NCBI GenBank assembly: GCA_964016985.1
Contig: OZ024831.1
Coordinates: forward strand, 84,710,136 to 84,774,135
Reading direction: 5' to 3'
DNA: 64,000 bases
Source of the DNA: Anodontia alba
Lineage: Eukaryota > Mollusca > Bivalvia > Lucinida > Lucinidae
Shown here one piece after another: positions 39,504-51,864 of this stretch (positions are counted from its first letter, which is position 1; each line of letters opens with the position of its first letter). Below the pieces are notes generated by a model. The model was not told the origin of the DNA. It saw only the letters and a program-made list of their open reading frames with translations, and ran no database searches. The position numbers and the translations under genes are program-made.

Positions 39504-39769
39504 TATTACGAATACATGCCTACTCAAATACGAGTATATAGAAAATTTCATTTCCAATAACTGAATTTTTCAGATAAAAATTCGGATATTTTTCATATTT
39601 CTGCTCAAAACATAGATTGTTGGTTCTCATTAGAACTGCCTTGGCGAGGTGGTTCTAACGAGTACCACAATCTACGTTTTTAGCAGAAATAAGGAAAATA
39701 AATCCGAGTTTTATAAAATAAAAGTGAGGTTTAAGGGGGTCAATATTATATAGGCGTGTTTTCATGATG
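39504..39769. mobile_element. Hairpin MITE family B, copy 4
   Basis: Left end ATTACGAATACATGCCTACT, right end GGCGTGTTTTCATGATG. Hairpin 39607-39677 with AACATAGATTGTTGG arms and TGCCTTGGCGAGG tip, several mismatches. The duplicate at 40137-40160 lacks it. Confidence 0.7.
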
Positions 39770-39779
39770 AGGCTTAGGT

Positions 39780-40150
39780 CACATATGATCTTATAAGACT
39801 TCGTCTAAAAAGTAGATAAAGTAAGTGGTTTGGTGTGAAAAGTTAAATAGATAAAGTGGTTTGGGGTGTAATGGGGTTGTTTACGGTAGTTTGGGTGTTT
39901 CAACGGACCGATCCTTTCTTACGAAAGCACCCTTGCGCAATACACATCATCGATTCTATCAAATTGTTATTCTAAATAGAGGAGGTTTTCTTCGATTTTC
40001 AGAACGTTGTCGTGAATGACGATCGTGTTGTAAAGATGTTTTAAAATTGCCCACTATGAAAGTTGAATCAAAGGATTTGACACAAATAACCGTTTCATGA
40101 GATTTATAATAGCTTCAAGGCACGTACATTCTACTATACAGAGATTGACA
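39780..40150 (+). repeat. Tandem duplication, copy 2
   Basis: Counterpart of 39110-39503. About 10-15 percent diverged. Continues into AAGACCTCGTTTAAAAAG, which echoes AAGACTTCGTCTAAAAAG at 39797. Confidence 0.7.
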
Positions 40151-40237
40151 GAAAAAGGTCACCAATGATTTTATAAGACCTCGTTTAAAAAGACATTATA
40201 ATATGTGAGGTTTTCCCAGCAAATTTTTGTCGTCTAC

Positions 40238-40540
40238 TTATTCAATGAAAACTGGCGGAGATAACTGATGTTCAAAGAAACTATAGTATCCGTCTATATA
40301 ATGGACAGCAGCTGTTACAAAATTAGAATCAAAGTAGCTGCAACAGGATTTTCGTAACGATTCGATGGATTCTGATAAAACTTGATATTGATCGGCCTCC
40401 CGGGCTGCATCATTCAAACACAATATATGAGCAGTAACGTCAGAGAACGTATCGTCGGACATGTACATCCAGCGAAGGTTCGGATCAGACTGCGCAGTCG
40501 TACAATAATCGGAATCTAAACACAGCACAGTATAGAAAGC
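40238..40540 (-). other. Unrecognised open frame, possible terminal exon
   Basis: About 100 codons open on the minus strand, ending TAA at 40238. Residue mix is protein-like: acidic and hydroxyl-rich, for example WMYMSDDTFSDVTAHIL and AAREADQYQVLSESIESLRK, without low complexity. The frame has no ATG at its apparent start (the codon there is TTG) and runs on upstream into repeat sequence. If real it would therefore be an exon with a splice acceptor, for which CTGCGCAG at about 40490-40497 is a candidate. I recognise no family. Chance ORF is the main alternative. Confidence 0.2.
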
Positions 40541-40739
40541 CAAAAATGCACAGTTTCTTCTCTTCTTGCGAACAACGAAGAATCTGATCAGACTGCGTAT
40601 ATGCCAGCTGATTTGAGTCTTCGTTGGACGAGTGCATATGCCAGGAGGTACATTTTCTCATGTTGGAGCTCAAATATGAGTGGACTACTGTTTTATATGA
40701 ACATACATATGCCGTAAAAGAACAGAGCACAATACAGAG

Positions 40740-41191
40740 AAATGCTCGTGATAAAGTCGAAATATGTTGATTGTTTATCTGGTAATAATCAATTTTCTTC
40801 TCGGCTTCGGCAGTTATTTTTTTATGTTTATTTGTGTTTCGATGCGGAGACAGGGATAGCAATTATTGGCTAGTTCAAACCGACAATAAATATTTTAAAA
40901 TATGTTAAATATTTCAGGAAGCCTAACAAATCCAATGCTCAACTATTCTACGGATGTAGTTTGGTTTTAGTCAGAAAATTTATACAGGGAAGGCAACATA
41001 TGGAAATAAAACGCTAGCTCCTAATTGCTGAGTATGTAGTCCGATAGCAAGGTTATAAATGGTCGTCTTAGGCATCTATGCTTTCTATGTCCGCATCACC
41101 TTGAAACAGCTGGTTCAAATCCGTTCACAGACCTTATGAGATGACGAGTCCGGTTAGCACTTGGATCGATAATCGCGCACTGGGTGCTAGT

Positions 41192-41241
<50 letters not shown>

Positions 41242-41370
41242 CGTCCAGTCCATAAGTCCTTCAACTTATTTTCACACACGGAATGGACAGAATGCGCCTA
41301 GAGTTAGTGCCCCTTCTACTGTCAGTCAGGCACAAAATGACCCATAAGGGTTGACTAATAGTTAAACCCC
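40740..41370 (+). repeat. Diverged edge copy (unit 0) of the 5.3-kb repeat
   Basis: 40740-41070 matches 44860-45260 (GTTTATCTGGTAATAATCAA, CTCCTAATTGCTGAGTATGT, GTAGTCCGATAGCAAGG). After CGTCTTAG it carries about 235 bp that full units lack, including (CT)n at 41194-41236. It then resumes GTTAGTGCCCCTTCTACTGT and jumps straight to the SINE tail AAAATGACCCATAAGGGTTG. It therefore lacks the roughly 1.3 kb corresponding to 45290-46590. Confidence 0.7.
41194..41236. repeat. (CT)n microsatellite
   Basis: About 21 CT units in unit 0; not present at the matching place in units 1-4. Confidence 0.95.
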
Positions 41371-44300
41371 ACTCAATACAATACAATTCTTAACAAAGCG
41401 TCTTCTGACATATTAGAATATTAAATTGACAGATATTGCACCACATAGTATACCACTCTGACTGAGTCAAATATTTGAGTTCTCAAGCACATCTGTAGTA
41501 GCGTTTTCTAATAAGAAATATGATATTTTACTGTAATCAAAGTTGTACATCTTCTACTATATACAGAATTAAAATTACGAAAGAATATCCCAAAAATGGA
41601 TAAAGGTCCCTTACAAACCCCATAAAAAATAGAAATCAAAGAAAGGGAACTAGCTTTGCAGAATCCTCCCCACCGGGAAGAATTCCGCTTGAGAACGAAA
41701 ACGGATGTTTCGTTCGGCGTCCGGGAACTCTCCAAATATATGGAGAAATTAACTATGAGTGCTTCTGTATAGAATTTCTGGCTTTAAATATGTATCGTGT
41801 ATTAAAATTATCGGTTTTCGTAAAGTTGGTGTTGTAACAGTTATCCTCAAATATGCTCTATCAGTCACACTTCCTTCAACAGAAACAGTATAATTCGTAG
41901 TAAAGGACAGTCTGTAACTAGCTGAATTTCATACTATAAATGTTGTTTGGATTTTATCACAATATTGTTACGTCTGCTTCATCACAAACAGCCGAGCTGT
42001 TTAAAATTTCTATTTGCCTCCCTTTATCAAACGTTCACACTTAACCAAGTGCTATAAATATACTGGACAAAGCCAATTATTGGGGTTCAAATAGTCGAGG
42101 GGATATATCTTTTTCTTATTTCGTGTTAAAGTTTTCTTCATGGATGTTTTCTTTCTTCTTCAGTAAAAGTTAACTATGTCAATTTTCTTACTAATAATAT
42201 TGCAGCCTTTATTTGTGTATCGAAAATTTATGAAGAAAATTTGATCAATATTCATATTTATATAACCTTACTTATACCTCACCTCCTGGGTATCACAATA
42301 TTTATCATTATTATTATTATTAATTATTATTAAAAGCATGCGTGTATCCATTCTAGTGAAACTACAGCACTGAAATGATATTAGTAAGCTGCGACCTGAA
42401 TTCCGTAGTTCCAACGCGGTCCTTGTACATTTATAAAACTGAATCTGAGAATCGGAATCCGAATTTTTATTGGTGATACGTCTAATGACATTCATTCAGC
42501 AGGACCTGTGGTATGGGACCTAGTCCCTAGCTCTCACCAGAGAGGTAAACCTAGCCACACTATCCTCTGCACCTTCAGCAGAGGTAATAATCGAATCTGG
42601 ACGGGAATTCCAATCTCTGATTCTTTGCGGGAAGAATGGGCCCTTATAAATATCAGTTCTTGCAGTGGGGTCGAATCTGGACGGGCATTCCAATATCTGA
42701 TTCTTTGAGGGAAGAATGAGCCCTTATAAATATCAATTCTTGCAGCGGGGTCTGACAAGTCAGTGAGTGATGATTTCTACTGTACCTAATTGGGTGTGGG
42801 GCGATGGGGTATAAAAACATTTTTTGGAATGATGGCAGCACCCTTTAGACCTTTGTAGAAAAGAATCAATCTACTGTCTCTCCTCCTTTTCTTGAGAGAC
42901 TCCCATTTTAGTTTCTCCAGTATTCCAGTCAAACTCCCAGTTTCAAAGCAGTAATGGCTAGTTACAAATCTGGCAGCCCTACTCTGAACTGTTTCTTCGA
43001 TTTCTTGTTGAAGAAACACGACTTGGGGATCCCAAACAAAACTGTCATATTCCAAAATGGGCGAACAAGTCCCCTATATGCTGTCTCTTTTACATCCTGA
43101 GGACATTGATAAAGATTTCGTCTCAGGAACAAAGATTTCTATTTGCCTTAGTACACAAGCTGCTATTTGTGTATTCCATCTCAAGTCATGTGTGATTGTA
43201 TACAATGGAATCCACATTTTCGAGAACCGTACCCTCTTAAGTGTAAGAAGCCACAGTCTTATATGTTCTCTTCCTAGTTACCTGCATTATGTTGCATTAT
43301 ATCCCATTTTCTGGCCCAACAACCTGATCTATCAATATCCTTCTGAAGGTTCAATGAGTCTCAATGAGTGCGAATATTGGAGCAGAATGACCGACATATT
43401 TCTGCTAGTTGCTAACCATTTGTGGACAATACACACTGTAGTGAAATATATATCTATAGAGGACAAACATACTATAATCTCAAATTGTCCTCAGCATGAA
43501 TGAAGGAATTAATATACATGCACCAAATCATGTTTACCTTAAAGAAGCGTTTCGGAATTAGGAAAGCAGGAAAAAAGACAGTCTCGGCTCAAAACTGATA
43601 TGTCCCATTTTCTAATGCTCCGGTTGTTATTATTTGCCGGATAGTAAGAAAGGGTCATTGTGCCATATGCACATATGTCAATAGCCGTCGGTACCCAGAG
43701 AGGCCTGCGCATCCGTCCAGTCTGATCAAAGCTTATTCTTTTCACCAATAGTTTCTATAATATCGAAGCGTGAATTCGAAGCGAAGATCCTTATTTGGCT
43801 CTGCATGTGTGCAGCTGATCTTTGTTGTTCGCCTGTGCGGTAAGGCTCATGTGAAGCCCACCATAAGCGTGGCTCAACGGCGTCGGACAGTTACTGCAAT
43901 AGAGCAAATTAAGGCCTGTATGTTTAATACATTTACCAGTACCAGTTTCTTCTTGTTTGTGCAGGTGTATGATTCGCATCGCTGTTATTCTAATAATTGG
44001 ACCAAACAGAAAACGCCCAGCAGGAACCACAATCTCACAACAGGGCGGAACCAGGAGGATTTCTGCGGGGTTCTGTTTAATTATATTACCGTACTTCCTC
44101 TACGTATTCGGACAGATAGGCCTGAACAAACAGTGTAGACCCAGATCAAACTCCGCAGAACGCGGCGTCTGATCAGGGTCTACATTGTTTGCTACTCACC
44201 CAGCAATTGTACACACATTCACAGATAGTAAAATACATGTACACTTGTTGGAGAGTAGTATATGGAAAAATGTCCCAAATTTATCAAATTTATCCAAAGT

Positions 44301-46637
44301 TTCCTATGAAAATAAAATTTTGAGTCAAGGGGGGTGGGGAGGGGGTTTCAACTGAAATCTGAATCTGAATCTGGCACTGCAGAACGTATTATTATTATTA
44401 TTATTAATCGGAAGAAGAAAAGGAGCAAAATATAATATGCTCATAGTGGTGACACAGGTAACCAGGAGTACAGTCTGGTCAGGTGTTCCTGTTTTGCCAA
44501 TATTTTTCTGTAACTTTCAACAATTCTATAAGTGGACAGAGTAAATTCTGATCGGACTACGCGCACTCTGGTGCGCAGGCTTATCCGCACCTTTGTTGGC
44601 CGCATGTGCAAGTCATCCCGCGCACTCGTGCAGTCCGATAGAAAAATACACCAGGTAATTGTAAACGTTTGTCATATGCGAACAGTGGAGGCTCAGATCA
44701 TCCTGTGCAGCCTTGCGGTCAGATCAGGGTTTTCTCTGTCCGCCAACTTATTTAGTATATTTTACAGTGTACAAATTCTGTCAGCCGACAACGAAAACCA
44801 TGATCAGACTATGTGGCTGCACAGACCAATCTGTGCATGGCTTGATTTGTGAAGCGAAACAGAAATACTCGTGTCAAAGTCGAAATATGATGATTGTTTA
44901 TCTAGTAATGATCAATTTTCGTCTCTGCTTCGGCAGCTAATTTCTATGTTTACTTGTGTTTCGATGCATGCGGAGACTGAGGGATAGCAATTATTGGCAT
45001 TAAACTGAGCACAGTCCGGATACATATTGCATACGAAACAGTGTTACAAAGTGACGCAACGTTTGAGTCAAGTACATTCTTATCTAGTTCAAACCGACAA
45101 TATGTTCAATATTTCAGGAAGCCAAACAAATCCGATGCTCAGCTATTCCAGGGATGTGGCTTGGTTTTAGTTAGAAAATTTATACGGGGAAGGCAACATA
45201 TGGAAACAAAACGCTAGCTCCTAATTGCTGAGTAAGTAGTCCGATAGCAAGGTCGTCTTAGTTAGTGCCCCTTCTACTGTCAGTCCTGCGAGTTTGCCTT
45301 ATAGAGCAAAGGCAGAAACATGACAAGCCTACCATAAGCATGGTTCAACGTTGTCGGATGATTATTGCAGTACAGTGAATTAAGACTTGTAATTATTTTT
45401 TTATACTTTTACCAATACCATTTTCTTCTGTGTGATTCTTAGAGCTGCACTCTCAAACACTGTATTTATCGTAAATATTCGGACATATTACTACATGCAC
45501 ATTATCATAACTATTCTGATATTTGGACAAGTCCATTAATTCTGATTAATTATTATTTGATGCGTCCAAAACTGCTGGTTGAATAGTAATTCGTGTAAAC
45601 CCAGATCAAATTGTTCATTTTAGGAGCAATGTGATCTGGGTCTGCACTGTTTGCTCATGTGTCAAAACGCTCATTCTACGCACGTGGTCAATTCAGCGTT
45701 TAGTTTAAAGAGGCAAGCCTAACATTAGCTGCCTACTCTCCATAGTTTATATGTATATAAACACGGTAGAGATATGCAAATGCACGATTTTCTCGCTCTC
45801 TAATACATACCGTACAGACCATTTGCATTTACTTGAAACATTATGCTTTAGATGTACAAAAGGAGTTTTTTCAGCGTTTACAAATGCCCCTGTGAATATG
45901 TGTGGGCTGAGTGTCATACTATTTTGGGTTAAGTAATTATTGCGACATAGGATAAAATCACCGTACAAACACTCCGCCCCATATTATGTCCGTTGTCAGA
46001 ATGTGCTTTGATAAATGACTGCTACAAGCATGTACTTCAGCTCATGCTTGCCTTACATGCAAAACTCTTAAAGTAAAACAGGTTATTCAATTCGCAGAAA
46101 TCATTTTTTGACTGATGCATGTTTTTATTCGTGATTTAGTATGCAATCGTGCACGAAATGACTCCGTACAAAATAACAAAATGGCGAAAAGCGGCTGATA
46201 TTATCACCGATGTGGTAGTAGAATACACAGTGTGAACGGATCTTTAAAACTTGAACATAACAACTTGAACATACTCTTCTGCTATTATCTTATATGCAGA
46301 AAAAATAGGAGCCCGAAAGAAATTAAGATAGATATGAAACGCAAAAACTCATCAACCTTGTAAAGAAAGCGGATGTGGCGAAGGTGTCGTGTATCTTACG
46401 TCACTGGGACGTCCAAATGATATTGGCTTACAGTTGGGCAAGGCCTGCCATCCTTGTAGCAGGTAAGGGTAAAGGGGGAATGTTTTTATTTCTTCTGTTT
46501 CTCCACTTTCATGCCTGTTTCTCTTTCTTCCTTGTCCCTCTCGTTTTTCTCCTCTACTATCTCTTCTATCTCTTTTCTTACTTTCTCTGGGAGACGGCAC
46601 AAAATGACCCATAAGGGTTGACATATCGTTAAACCCC
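41371..46637 (+). repeat. 5.3-kb tandem unit 1
   Basis: 5,267 bp between successive ACTCAATACAATACAATTC anchors. Order: 41500-42250 AT-rich with GGGAACTAGCTTTGCAG; LINE 3' fragment (minus); hairpin repeats with GATCAGACTG; D-type hairpin 44131-44193; G-rich tract about 44328; ATT repeat 44388; E-type end at 45462 and D-type hairpin 45595-45652; SINE-B at the right edge. Unit 1 lacks the (GT)n-bearing stretch of about 78 bp that the later units have. The most diverged full unit. Confidence 0.85.
42302..43490 (-). mobile_element. Dead non-LTR retrotransposon, RT C-terminus and 3' end (unit 1)
   Basis: On the minus strand, broken frames read EYDSFVWDPQVV, QSRAARFVTSHYC and SLKKRRRDSRLILFYKGL, then SSFFPQRIRYWNARP. 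These follow the C-terminal part of CR1/L2/Jockey-like reverse transcriptases (FLRRN, VRP-EY, VWDP, RAARFV, L.RRR, SFFPR.I..WN). The YLGVTI segment is more damaged in this unit. The 3' tail is an ATT/TAA microsatellite (42302-42332). Multiple frameshifts and stops; non-functional. Confidence 0.75.
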
Positions 46638-46660
46638 ACTCAATACAATACAATTCTTAA
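46352..46660 (+). mobile_element. SINE-B copy at the unit 1/2 junction
   Basis: GCGGATGTGGCGAAGGTGTC head, TTGGGCAAGGCCTGCCATCC, CT-rich block, tail AAAATGACCCATAAGGGTTG and TTAAACCCCACTCAATAC. Same element as at 14991. Repeated at 51579, 56886 and 62451 with the array. The opposing 95- and 79-codon frames are its translations, not genes. Confidence 0.75.
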
Positions 46661-47650
46661 TAAAGCGTCTTCTGACATATTAGAATATTAAATTGACAGA
46701 TATTGCACCACATAGTATACCACTCTGTCTGAGTCAAATATTTGAGTTCTCAAGCACATCTGTAGTAGCGTTTTCCAATAAGAAATATGATATTTTACTG
46801 TAATCAAAGTTGTACAACTTCTACTTTATACAGAATTAAAATTACGTTGAATTTCACTATACAAAATATCTATTTGGGAAAGCCGCCGCTTTGTATATGT
46901 GTGTGTGTGTGTGTGTTACCACCCGAAAGGATATCCCAAAAATGGATAAAGGTCCCTTACAACCCCCATAAAAAATAGAAATAAAAGAAAGGGAACTAGC
47001 TTTGCAGAATCCTCCCCACCGGGAAGGATTCCGCTTGAGAACGAAAACAGATGTTTCGTTCGGCGTCCGGGAACTCTCCAAATATATGGAGAAATTAACT
47101 TTGAGTGCTTCTTTATAGAATTTCTGGCTTTAAATATGTATCGTGTATTAAAATTATCGGTTTTCGTAAAGTTGGTGTTGTAACAGTTATACTCAAATAT
47201 GTTCTATCAGTCACACTTCCTTCAACAGAAACAGTATAATTCGTAGTAAAGGACAGTCTGTAACTAGCCGAATTTCATACTATAAATGTTGGTTTGGATT
47301 TTATCACAATATTGCTACGTCTGCTTCATCACAAACAGCCGAGCTGTTTAAAATTTCTATTTGCCTCCCTTTATCAAACGTTCACTTAACCAAGTGCCAT
47401 AAATATACTGGACAAAGCCAATTATTGGGGTCCAAATAGTCGAGGGGATATATCTTTTTCTTATTTCGTGTTAAAGTTTTCTTAATGGATGTTTTCTTTC
47501 TTCTTCAGTAAAAGTTAACTATGTCAATTTTCTTACTAATAATATTGCAGCCTTTATTTATGTATCGAAAATTTATGCAGAAAATTTGATCAATATTCAT
47601 TTTTATATAACCTTACTTATACCTCACCTCCTGGGTATCACAATATTTAT

Positions 47651-48775
47651 CATTATTATTATTATTAATTATTATTAAAAGCATGCGTGTATCCATTCTA
47701 GTGAAACTACAGCACTGAAATGATATTAGTAAGCTGCGACCTGAATTCAGTAGTTCCAACGCGGTCCTTGTACATTTATAAAACTGAATATGAGAATCGG
47801 AATCAGAATTTTTATTGGTGATACGTCTAATGACATTCATTCAGCAGGACCTGTGGTATGGGAGCTAGTCCCTAGCTCTCACCAGAGAGGTAAACCTAGC
47901 CACACTATCCTCTGCACCTTCAGCAGAGGTAATAATCGAATCTGGACGGGAATTCCAATCTCTGATTCTTTGAGGGAAGAATGAGCCCTTATAAATATCA
48001 ATTCTTGCAGCGGCGTCTGACAAGTCAGTGAGTGATGATTTCTACTGTACCTAATTGGGTGTGGGGCGATGGGGTATAAAAACAGTTTTTGGAATGATGG
48101 CAGCACCCTTTAGACCTTTGTACAAAAGAATCAGTCTACTGTCTCTCCTCCTTTTCTTGAGAGACTCCCATTTTAGTTTCTCCAGTATTCCAGTCAAACT
48201 CCCAGTTTCAAAGCAGTAATGGCTAGTTACAAATCTATCAGCCCTATTCTGAACTGTTTCTTCGATTTCTTGTTGAAGAACCACGACTTGGGGATCCCAA
48301 ACGAAACTGTCATGTTCCAAAATGGGCGAACAAGTCCCCTATATGCTGCCTCTTTTACATCCTGAGGACATTGATAAAGATTTCGTCTCAAGAAACAAAG
48401 ATTTCTATTTGTCTTAGTACACATGCTGCTGATATGTGTATTCCATCTCAAGTCATGTGTGATTGTTACTCCTAGGTATACAATGGAATCCACAATTTCG
48501 AGAACCGTACCCTCTTAAGTGTAAGAAGCCTCAGTCTTATATGTTCTCTTCCTAGTTACCTGCATTATGTTGCATTATACCCCATTTTCTGGCCCAACAT
48601 CCTAATCTATCTATATCCTTCTGAAGGTTCAATGAGTCTCAATGAGTGCGAATATTGGAGCAGAATGACCGACATATTTCTGCTAGTTGCTAACCATTTG
48701 TGGACAATACACACTGGAGTGAAATATATATCTGTAGAGGACAAACATACTATAATCTCAAATTGTCCTCAGCAT
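47651..48775 (-). mobile_element. Dead non-LTR retrotransposon fragment (unit 2)
   Basis: Minus-strand order: LQKDIDRLGCWARKWG (near 48625, end of the RT palm/thumb region), VDSIVYLGVTITHDLRW (about 48490), CFLRRNLYQCPQDVKEAAY, a frameshift after LVRP, then DSFVWDPQVV, RADRFVTSHYC, SLKKRRRDSRL. Tail ATT/TAA repeat at 47651. Two in-frame stops precede VDSIVYLG. CR1/L2/Jockey-like by motif order; clade not resolved. Confidence 0.8.
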
Positions 48776-49597
48776 GAATGAAGGAATTGATATACATGCA
48801 CCAAATCATGTTGACTTTAATGAAGCGTTTCGGAATTAGGAAAGCAGAAAAAAGGACAGTCTCGGCTCAAAACTGATATGTCCCATTTTCTAATGCTCCG
48901 GTTGTTATTATTTGCCGGATAGTAAGAAAGGGTCATTGTGCCATATGCACCTATGTTAATAGCCGTCGGGACCGAGAGAGGCCTGCGCATCCGCGCAGTC
49001 TGATCAAGGTTTATTCTTTTCACCAATATTTTCTATAATATCGAAGCGTTGAATTCGAAGCGAAGGTCCTTATTTGGCTCTGCATGTGTGCAGCTGACCT
49101 TTGTTGTTCGCCTGTGCGGTAAGGCACATGTGAAGCCCACCATAAGTGTGGCTCAACGGCGTCGGACAGTTACTGCAATAGAGCAAATTAAGGACTGTAT
49201 ATTTAATACATTTACCAGTACCAGTTTCTTCTTGTTTGTGCAGGTCTATGAATCGCATCGCTGTTATTCTAATAATTGGACCAAACAGAAAACGCCCAGC
49301 AGGAACCACAATCTCACAACAGGGCGGAACCAGGAGGATTTCTGGGGATTCTATTTAATTATATTACCGTACTTCCTCTACGTATTCGGACAGACAGGCC
49401 TGAACAAACAGTGTAGACCCAGATCAAACTCCGCAGAACGCGGCGTCTGATCAGGGTCTACATTGTTTGCTTCTCACCCAGCAATTGTACACACATTCAC
49501 AGATAGTAAAATACACTTGTTGGAGAGTAGTATATGGAAAAATGCCCCAAATTTATCAAATTTATCCAAAGTTTCCTATGAAAATAAAATTTTGAGT

Positions 49598-49633
49598 CAA
49601 AGGGGGGTGGGGTGGGGGGGGGGGGGGGGGGGC
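49598..49633 (+). repeat. G-rich tract in unit 2
   Basis: A long run of G with few interruptions; its counterparts are at about 44328 (short), 54908-54940 and 60426-60468. Length and interruptions vary between units, unlike the flanks. Possible quadruplex. Confidence 0.85.
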
Positions 49634-51864
49634 GTTCAACTGAAATCTGAATCTGAATCTGCCCCTGCAGAACGTATTATTATTATTATTAAGAAAAGGA
49701 TCAAAATATAATATGCTCATAGTGGTGACACAGGTAACCAGGAGTACAGTCTGGTCAGGTGTTCCTGTTTTGCCAATATTTTTCTGTAACTTTCAACAAT
49801 TCTATAAGTGGACAGAGTAAATTCTGATCGGACTACGCGCACTCTGGTGCGCAGGCTTATCCGCACCTTTGTTGGCCGCATGTGCAAGTCATCCCGCGCA
49901 CTCGTGCAGTCCGATAGAAAAATACACCAGGTAATTGTAAACGTTTGTCATATGCGAACAGTGGAGGCTCAGATCATCCTGTGCAGCCTTGCGGTCAGAT
50001 CAGGGTTTTCTCTGTCCGCCAACTTATTTAGTATATTTTACAGTGTACAAATTCTGTCAGCCGACAACGAAAACCATGATCAGACTATGTGGCTGCACAG
50101 ACCAATCTGTGCATGGCTTGATTTGTGAAGCGAAACAGAAATACTCGTGTCAAAGTCGAAATATGATGATTGTTTATCTAGTAATGATCAATTTTCGTCT
50201 CTGCTTCGGCAGCTAATTTCTATGTTTACTTGTGTTTCGATGCATGCGGAGACTGAGGGATAGCAATTATTGGCATTAAACTGAGCACAGTCCGGATACA
50301 TACTGCATACGAAACAGTGTTACAAAGTGACGCAACGTTTGAGTCGAGTACATTCTTATCTAGTTCAAACCGACAATATGTTCAATATTTCAGGAAGCCA
50401 AACAAATCCGATGCTCAGCTATTCCAGGGATGTGGCTTGGTTTTAGTTAGAAAATTTATACGGGGAAGGCAACATATGGAAACAAAACGCTAGCTCCTAA
50501 TTGCTGAGTAAGTAGTCCGATAGCAAGGTCGTCTTAGTTAGTGCCCCTTCTACTGTCAGTCCTGCGAGTTTGCCTTATAGAGCAAAGGCAGAAACATGAC
50601 AAGCCTACCATAAGCATGGTTCAACGTTGTCGGATGATTATTGCAGTACAGTGAATTAAGACTTGTAATTATTTTTTTTATACTTTTACCAATACCATTT
50701 TCTTCTGTGTGATTCTTAGAGCTGCACTCTCAAACACTGTATTTATCGTAAATATTCGGACATATTACTACATGCACATTATCATAACTATTCTGATATT
50801 TGGACAAGTCCATTAATTCTGATTAATTATTATTTGATGCGTCCAAAACTGCTGGTTGAATAGTAATTCGTGTAAACCCAGATCAAATTGTTCATTTTAG
50901 GAGCAATGTGATCTGGGTCTGCACTGTTTGCTCATGTGTCAAAACGCTCATTCTACGCACGTGGTCAATTCAGCGTTTAGTTTAAAGAGGCAAGCCTAAC
51001 ATTAGCTGCCTACTCTCCATAGTTTATATGTATATAAACACGGTAGAGATATGCAAATGCACGATTTTCTCGCTCTCTAATACATACCGTACAGACCATT
51101 TGCATTTACTTGAAACATTATGCTTTAGATGTACAAAAGGAGTTTTTTCAGCGTTTACAAATGCCCCTGTGAATATGTGTGGGCTGAGTGTCATACTATT
51201 TTGGGTTAAGTAATTATTGCGACATAGGATAAAATCACCGTACAAACACTCCGCCCCATATTATGTCCGTTGTCAGAATGTGCTTTGATAAATGACTGCT
51301 ACAAGCATGTACTTCAGCTCATGCTTGCCTTACATGCAAAACTCTTAAAGTAAAACAGGTTATTCAATTCGCAGAAATCATTTTTTGACTGATGCATGTT
51401 TTTATTCGTGATTTAGTATGCAATCGTGCACGAAATGACTCCGTACAAAATACACAGTGTGAACGGATCTTTAAAACTTGAACATAACAACTTGAACATA
51501 CTCTTCTGCTATTATCTTATATGCAGAAAAAATAGGAGCCCGAAAGAAATTAAGATAGATATGAAACGCAAAAACTCATCAACCTTGTAAAGAAAGCGGA
51601 TGTGGCGAAGGTGTCGTGTATCTTACGTCACTGGGACGTCCAAATGATATTGGCTTACAGTTGGGCAAGGCCTGCCATCCTTGTAGCAGGTAAGGGTAAA
51701 GGGGGAATGTTTTTATTTCTTCTGTTTCTCCACTTTCATGCCTGTTTCTCTTTCTTCCTTGTCCCTCTCGTTTTTCTCCTCTACTATCTCTTCTATCTCT
51801 TTTCTTACTTTCTCTGGGAGACGGCACAAAATGACCCATAAGGGTTGACATATCGTTAAACCCC

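Larger units (their letters stand above)
46638..51864 (+). repeat. 5.3-kb tandem unit 2
   Basis: 5,227 bp. Same order as unit 1. Differences: has (GT)n at 46900-46916; only one copy of the 79-bp GGGAAGAATGAGCCCTTATA segment near 47960, where units 1, 3 and 4 have two; lacks about 52 bp near 51450 (between TACAAAAT and ACACAGTG) that units 1 and 4 keep. Long G tract 49604-49632. The 133-, 106- and 95-codon frames recur in the other units but show no domains and run through repeats. Confidence 0.9.

Noticed and set aside
41508..41735. 75-codon minus-strand frame recurring in each unit (for example 46857, 52084)
   Set aside because: No domain; its C-terminus changes with the 78-bp GT-bearing indel between units, so it is not maintained.
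44532..44852. 106-codon frame repeated in four array units (also 49808, 55115, 60643)
   Set aside because: Repetition reflects the tandem array, not selection. The frame runs through GATCAGACTG-type repeats, has no recognisable domain, and overlaps another open frame.
46352..46639. Opposing 95- and 79-codon frames in each unit
   Set aside because: They translate the two strands of SINE-B including its CT-rich tract.
49049..49450. 133-codon frame conserved in units 2-4
   Set aside because: It ends in the D-type hairpin, changes length in unit 1 by frameshift, and shows no known motif.
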